Under the pieces are notes generated by a model that worked only from the letters and a program-made list of their open reading frames with translations, did not search any database and was not told the DNA's origin. Below, piece after piece: positions 60,179 to 64,000 of a stretch of DNA of 64,000 nucleotides. The translations under genes and the position numbers were made by a program. The DNA is from Haloferax sp046557615 (lineage in GTDB: Archaea > Halobacteriota > Halobacteria > Halobacteriales > Haloferacaceae): the NCBI RefSeq assembly GCF_046557615.1, contig NZ_JBKIII010000001.1:124001-188000 (forward strand). Reading direction: 5' to 3'. How positions within the stretch are numbered: the stretch's first letter is position 1; the number at the start of each line of letters is the position of its first letter.

Positions 60179-61921
60179 TTACTGCGACTCGGCTAGTCGT
60201 TCGACGCGCTCCAACGAGTCGGCTGTTTCGGCGGTCTTGTCTTCACGAACCGAGATGAATCGCGGGAAGCGAAGCGCGTACCCCGAGGAGTAGGTCGGTG
60301 ATTCCTGAATCTCTTCGTAGCCGACTTCGAAGACGACCGAGGGCCGAATATCGACTTCCTTGCCCGATTCGCGCTCGATTTCGGGTTCGAGTAATTCGGT
60401 GAGTTCGACGAGTTGGTCGTCGGTGATACCGGTTGCGACCTTTCCGAGTGTCTCGTACTCGCCGTCGTTGCGTGCCGAGAGGAGGAACGTCCCGAGGAAC
60501 TTCGCGCGGCGGCCTTCACCCCACTCGGCACCCGTGACCACGAGGTCCAACGTCTCCACGTCGGGTTTGCGTTTCAGCCAGTTCTTCCCACGGTCCCCGG
60601 GCGAGTAGGACGCGTCGGGGTTCTTGAGCATGATTCCCTCGTGACCCATTTCGAGCGCATCGGCTTCGTAGGCCGCGATTTCGTCGGCGTCGTCGGAGAG
60701 CAAGAGGTCCGAAACTGCCTTCGAATCGTCACCAAGCACGTCGGCCAGGTGTTCGTGACGAGTGGTGAGTGGTTCGTTGAGCAAGTCCTCGCCCATTGCG
60801 TGCAAACAGTCGAACGCGCGGAGTTCGACACGAATCTCGTCGCGCATCTTCGCCACGTCGTGCTTGCGGCGGAATCGTTTGAGAATCTCTTGGAAGGGCA
60901 AGGGTTCGCCGTCGTCGTCGAGTGCGACGACTTCGCCGTCGAGAATCGCTGGCGAATCGACCGCCTCTTCGACGTATTCGACGACTTCGGGGAGCGCATC
61001 GGTCACGTCTTCCATGTTACGAGAGTAGAGCGAGACGGTTCCTTCGTCGTCTCGATGGACCTGTACGCGTGCGCCGTCGAATTTGGTCTCGACACCGACG
61101 GTTTCCCACGCTTCGAGCGCATCCGCGGCCGTGCCTGCTTGTGCGAGCATCGCCTGTACGGGACGACCGACTTCGAGATGAACCGATCTCAGTCCGTCTG
61201 CGCCCTCGTCACGGGCGAGCGCGGCGACCATCCCGTAGTCGTTCGAAACTTGGAGTGCGCGCGCGACGGTTGCGATGTGCCCGTCACGGCGCTCACGGGC
61301 CGCAGCGACCGCCTCGTCGTCTTCGTCGTCGTCGCGGATGGCGGCGGCGTCGTCCGAGTCAACGAGGAACGCCTCGGCGATTGCGTCGCGGACGCTCCCT
61401 TCGCCGACGCCGATACGCATCTCCGAGAGGACGAGACGAGCGAGATATCGTGCTTCGTCGGGGTCGGTTCGATTGAACAGACCGTAGAGGATTTTGAGCT
61501 TAGTATCTTCGCTTCCGGCCCCCGAGACGGCGGCGAGGTCACGCAGTTCACTATCGAGTTCGGCGACGGTCAGTCCGTCTTGGCCGCCCGCGCCGAAGGC
61601 AGCGAGTCCGCGCTGGCCGCCGAAGTCGTAGCTCGCGGCGACAGCGCCGATTTCACCGAGTTCGGCGAGTTTGTCTTCCACGTCGTCCGCAGAGACGTTC
61701 GGCCCGGCGGCGCGAGCGAGTGCTTCGTGGCAGAGGCGTGGCCCGATATCGAGCGTCGTCGAGTCCCACGCCGGAAAGACCCGACCTTGGACAAAGCGAA
61801 CGACGGTTTCGAGGTCGGTTTCGGAATCAGAGAAGAGAGATGCAAGTAGCGACACCGTGCCGAGGTCTGCACTCTCGGCTTCGATTTCGGCCACGCGGTC
61901 GGCGAACTCGGCGAACTCCAT
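60179..61921 (-). CDS. lig: ATP-dependent DNA ligase
   Basis: The 580-residue ligase has the adenylation motif ETKFDGARVQVH (catalytic Lys in KFDG), DGEVVALDDDG, GHEGIMLKNPDA and the later FLGTFLLSA. An N-terminal DNA-binding domain of about 200 residues has EVGRPVQAMLAQA at its end. It seals nicks in replication and repair using ATP. ATG 61921 (MEFAEFADRV) is chosen over the upstream frame to 61963. It is divergent from the GCS2-like gene at 62042. Confidence 0.94.
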   Translation of the reverse strand: MEFAEFADRVAEIEAESADLGTVSLLASLFSDSETDLETVVRFVQGRVFPAWDSTTLDIGPRLCHEALARAAGPNVSADDVEDKLAELGEIGAVAASYDFGGQRGLAAFGAGGQDGLTVAELDSELRDLAAVSGAGSEDTKLKILYGLFNRTDPDEARYLARLVLSEMRIGVGEGSVRDAIAEAFLVDSDDAAAIRDDDEDDEAVAAARERRDGHIATVARALQVSNDYGMVAALARDEGADGLRSVHLEVGRPVQAMLAQAGTAADALEAWETVGVETKFDGARVQVHRDDEGTVSLYSRNMEDVTDALPEVVEYVEEAVDSPAILDGEVVALDDDGEPLPFQEILKRFRRKHDVAKMRDEIRVELRAFDCLHAMGEDLLNEPLTTRHEHLADVLGDDSKAVSDLLLSDDADEIAAYEADALEMGHEGIMLKNPDASYSPGDRGKNWLKRKPDVETLDLVVTGAEWGEGRRAKFLGTFLLSARNDGEYETLGKVATGITDDQLVELTELLEPEIERESGKEVDIRPSVVFEVGYEEIQESPTYSSGYALRFPRFISVREDKTAETADSLERVERLAESQ

Positions 61922-62041
61922 CGGGCGACTGTATCGCCCCCCAGAGCAAAAGCCCCTCGACAATATTCGAAGGTGTGAAATTCACTCGCACAGGGTTCTT
62001 CTGCCGGGAAATTCAAGGGCTTTGGCGTCTCACCCCCGAGT

Positions 62042-63574
62042 ATGAGCGACGACCTCGCCGGGCGCGTGAAAGACGTGCTCGCGGTCGACGCGGACCGGTT
62101 CGAAGCACAGGCAGCGGCGGACGCTGAAGTTGTCAAGCGCGAACTGCGCGATGGCACCTTCGACAACCACCAGTCGATTATCGGACTGGAGTACGAGTTT
62201 TACGCCGTTTCGGAGGCCCAGCGATACACCAACGGTGACGAGCCTTCGTACGCACTGACGCGGGTTCCTCGGCGGATGCTCGAACTCATGGGTTTCGAAA
62301 AGGAACTCGGCTTGCACAACGCCGAGATGACGACGAGCCCCCAACCGCTGAGTGCGCACGGCCTTCGCGCACAGGAATCAGAGGTTCGCGCCCGGCTACA
62401 GGCCGCGCTCGATTGCGCTTCCGCAGAGGGAATGCGTCTCGTCTCCGACGGTATGTGGACGATTCCACCGACCGGCGAGACCGCAGGCGAGTATCTCACC
62501 AACTCCATCTCCGACGACGGAGTGCGCCTCGCCACCAACATGACCGACTCGATGCGGTATCACGCGATGGCGAACAGTGAGACTGCGCCGGAGTCGTTCA
62601 CGCTGGAGGCACCGCACGTCTCGCTCGATGCTGACACGGTGATGCCCGAGGCGCTCATCACGTCCATCCAGCCACACTATCAGGTCTCTCACGCCGTGGA
62701 CCTGCCGCTGTTCTTCAACTACGCACTTCGAGCGGCCGGACCGCTGCTCGCACTCGGCGTCAACTCGCCGTTCTTCCCTGCCGACCTCTACGACGAGGAC
62801 GCGACCGCCGAGGATATCCTCGAAGACGGCTGGGACGAACATCGTATCGCTGTCTTCGAGACCGTCCTCAACTCCGGTGGTCACGAGAAAGTAACCTTCC
62901 CCGACGACCTCGACACCATCGAGGATGCTGTCGAACGCGTCGCGGTCGATTCGACGCTCGTCCCCATGTCGGTCGGTCGCGGTGACCGCTTCGACGACGA
63001 GTTCGCAACCCTGCGCCGCAAACACGGAACCTACTGGAGATGGGTTCGCCCGGTCTTCGACGGCGCATCGCGCTCGTCGGCGAACGCCCGCATCGAGTTC
63101 CGCCCCATCGCCGCCCAGCCGACCGTCCGTGACTCTGTGGCCTTCCAAGCCGCCTTCGCGGGTCTGATGGAACGCCTGCCGCGACAGGACCACCCGGTCA
63201 TCAACCTCGACTGGGAGACGGCAGACGAGAACTTCTACGCCGCCATGCGTGACGGCCTCGACGCCGACCTCTCGTGGATAGACGAAGACGGCAACGAAGT
63301 CAGCGGCATCAATATGTACCAAGACCTGCTCGTCCACGCCCGCGACGGCCTTCGACTCGCTGGCTGTTCCGAAGAAGAGGCCAACTACTACCTCGAACCA
63401 CTCCGCAAGCGCGTCGAAACCGGCGTGACGCCCGCGGCGTGGAAACGCGCACGGGTTCGTGAACATCTGGACGATGGTGCAGATTTCGAAGACGCACTCC
63501 ACGCGATGCAGCGCGAGTACGTCGAACAACAGTCCGAAACCCTGCTCGAAGGGAGCTTTTCGGACTGGTTCTAA
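62042..63574 (+). CDS. GCS2-like carboxylate-amine ligase (GshA-related)
   Basis: The 510-residue protein has a glutamate-cysteine ligase-type (GCS2, ATP-grasp-unrelated) fold: SIIGLEYEFYAV near the start, GLHNAEMTTSPQP, ARIEFRPIAAQP and IEFRPI-type metal-binding residues. It would join an amino acid to a carboxylate using ATP. Haloarchaea make gamma-glutamylcysteine with a GshA of roughly 360 residues; this longer form may be a paralogue with another product, so I give no symbol. A TATA-like AATTCAAGG lies 28 nt before ATG 62042. Confidence 0.82.
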   Translation: MSDDLAGRVKDVLAVDADRFEAQAAADAEVVKRELRDGTFDNHQSIIGLEYEFYAVSEAQRYTNGDEPSYALTRVPRRMLELMGFEKELGLHNAEMTTSPQPLSAHGLRAQESEVRARLQAALDCASAEGMRLVSDGMWTIPPTGETAGEYLTNSISDDGVRLATNMTDSMRYHAMANSETAPESFTLEAPHVSLDADTVMPEALITSIQPHYQVSHAVDLPLFFNYALRAAGPLLALGVNSPFFPADLYDEDATAEDILEDGWDEHRIAVFETVLNSGGHEKVTFPDDLDTIEDAVERVAVDSTLVPMSVGRGDRFDDEFATLRRKHGTYWRWVRPVFDGASRSSANARIEFRPIAAQPTVRDSVAFQAAFAGLMERLPRQDHPVINLDWETADENFYAAMRDGLDADLSWIDEDGNEVSGINMYQDLLVHARDGLRLAGCSEEEANYYLEPLRKRVETGVTPAAWKRARVREHLDDGADFEDALHAMQREYVEQQSETLLEGSFSDWF

Positions 63575-63639
63575 CGTCGCCGTCCGCTCTTTCTTGTCGC
63601 CTAGGCAACAACTTTGCGATCAGAACGCGTCTGTCGTGT

Positions 63640-64000
63640 ATGATTTCTCGACGGACGCGAGCGCGCGCAGAGTTCGCTGTCGCGCTCTTCTCAGCACTCA
63701 CGATACCATACAGCCGACGGAAACTGCGGAAACTCGACGACGAAAAACGAGCGCCGACACGCTACTCACCAAAGGGTATCGCACTCGGTTCTGTGTGGCA
63801 GATTGGGTATCTCTGGTCGTACGACCGCGATATCTGGAAGATTCGAACACGACGGCGGCGGCGGTTTTTGTGCCTTCTCTTCGGTGCGGGCGTTCGACGA
63901 CTAGTGTTCCCGCGGACTGACGAATTCACCGAGGGCACTCGGTACGGACGAGTGCTTGGCATACTCTGTTACCGCTTCTGGTACGGGTTGTTGCGCCCGC
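63640..64000 (+). CDS. Partial gene running off the window, basic N-terminus
   Basis: An open frame starts at ATG 63640 (MISRRTRARAEFAVALFSA) and is still open at the window end after 120 codons. The translated part is rich in Arg and Tyr (SPKGIALGSVWQIGYLWSY, then KIRTRRRRRFLCLLFGAG) with a possible hydrophobic stretch. It is shorter in visible extent than any recognisable domain. It may be a basic membrane-associated protein. Nothing in the opposite frames is more convincing. The 3' end is missing. Confidence 0.5.
   Translation, partial: MISRRTRARAEFAVALFSALTIPYSRRKLRKLDDEKRAPTRYSPKGIALGSVWQIGYLWSYDRDIWKIRTRRRRRFLCLLFGAGVRRLVFPRTDEFTEGTRYGRVLGILCYRFWYGLLRP

Noticed and set aside
60413..61849. 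478-codon frame opposite the DNA ligase
   Set aside because: Antisense shadow of the ligase gene.

Overview
The window is a haloarchaeal chromosome segment, most likely from the genus Haloferax. The evidence is high GC, very acidic proteins, Tat lipoprotein signals (RRxF plus an LAGC lipobox), TATA boxes about 25-30 nt before start codons (leaderless transcripts), and archaeal gene types: topoisomerase VI beside DNA gyrase, XPB with a DUF790/Bax1 partner, a bacterio-opsin-activator type regulator, HalOD1, a PAC2 protein and an ATP-dependent DNA ligase. The order top6A-top6B / gyrB-gyrA fits the arrangement I recall for Haloferax volcanii. No rRNA, convincing tRNA, CRISPR array or intact insertion sequence was seen.

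Layout. 1-2.3 kb holds a membrane-anchored HTH regulator and a tyrosine recombinase with its small overlapping partner. 2.3-3.7 kb is AT-rich and gene-poor and looks like decayed acquired DNA. 3.7-13.1 kb holds a TrpRS gene behind a short leader with a tiny WRW peptide, an SRAP protein divergent from a DEDD exonuclease, a GT2 glycosyltransferase, DUF3179 and DUF4349 lipoproteins, a bactofilin-like protein and a YchF-like GTPase. 13.1-20.7 kb is regulatory: a 1511-residue multi-PAS/GAF/HTH_10 protein, a HalOD1 protein with a small zinc protein, and a UspA gene divergent from an HTH regulator around a perfect 19-bp palindrome. 20.7-24.9 kb holds an aminotransferase and a three-gene ABC importer. 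25-31.2 kb holds XPB and Bax1, an RsmB-family RNA methyltransferase with a small partner, and a PAC2 protein. 31.2-37.5 kb is the grpE-dnaK-dnaJ chaperone region, followed by a truncated AMP-binding protein and a GNAT.

37.5-50.3 kb holds a methyltransferase set among short repeats, an acetyl-CoA synthetase-like enzyme, cytidine deaminase and uridine phosphorylase (nucleoside salvage), a type II NADH dehydrogenase, an HTH regulator, an epimerase, a DUF389 membrane protein, arginase and a Nudix hydrolase. 50.3-64 kb is the DNA topology and ligation region: gyrBA divergent from top6BA, two hydrolases, DNA ligase and a GCS2-like carboxylate-amine ligase. It ends in an unrecognised gene that runs off the window.

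The most interesting element is the trpS leader. A TATA box sits about 27 nt before an ATG that opens a 24-codon peptide with two Trp codons (W-R-W), and it is followed by RNA segments that can pair, 88 nt before trpS. This is the architecture expected of translation-coupled attenuation or Trp sensing, which I do not know to be established in archaea.
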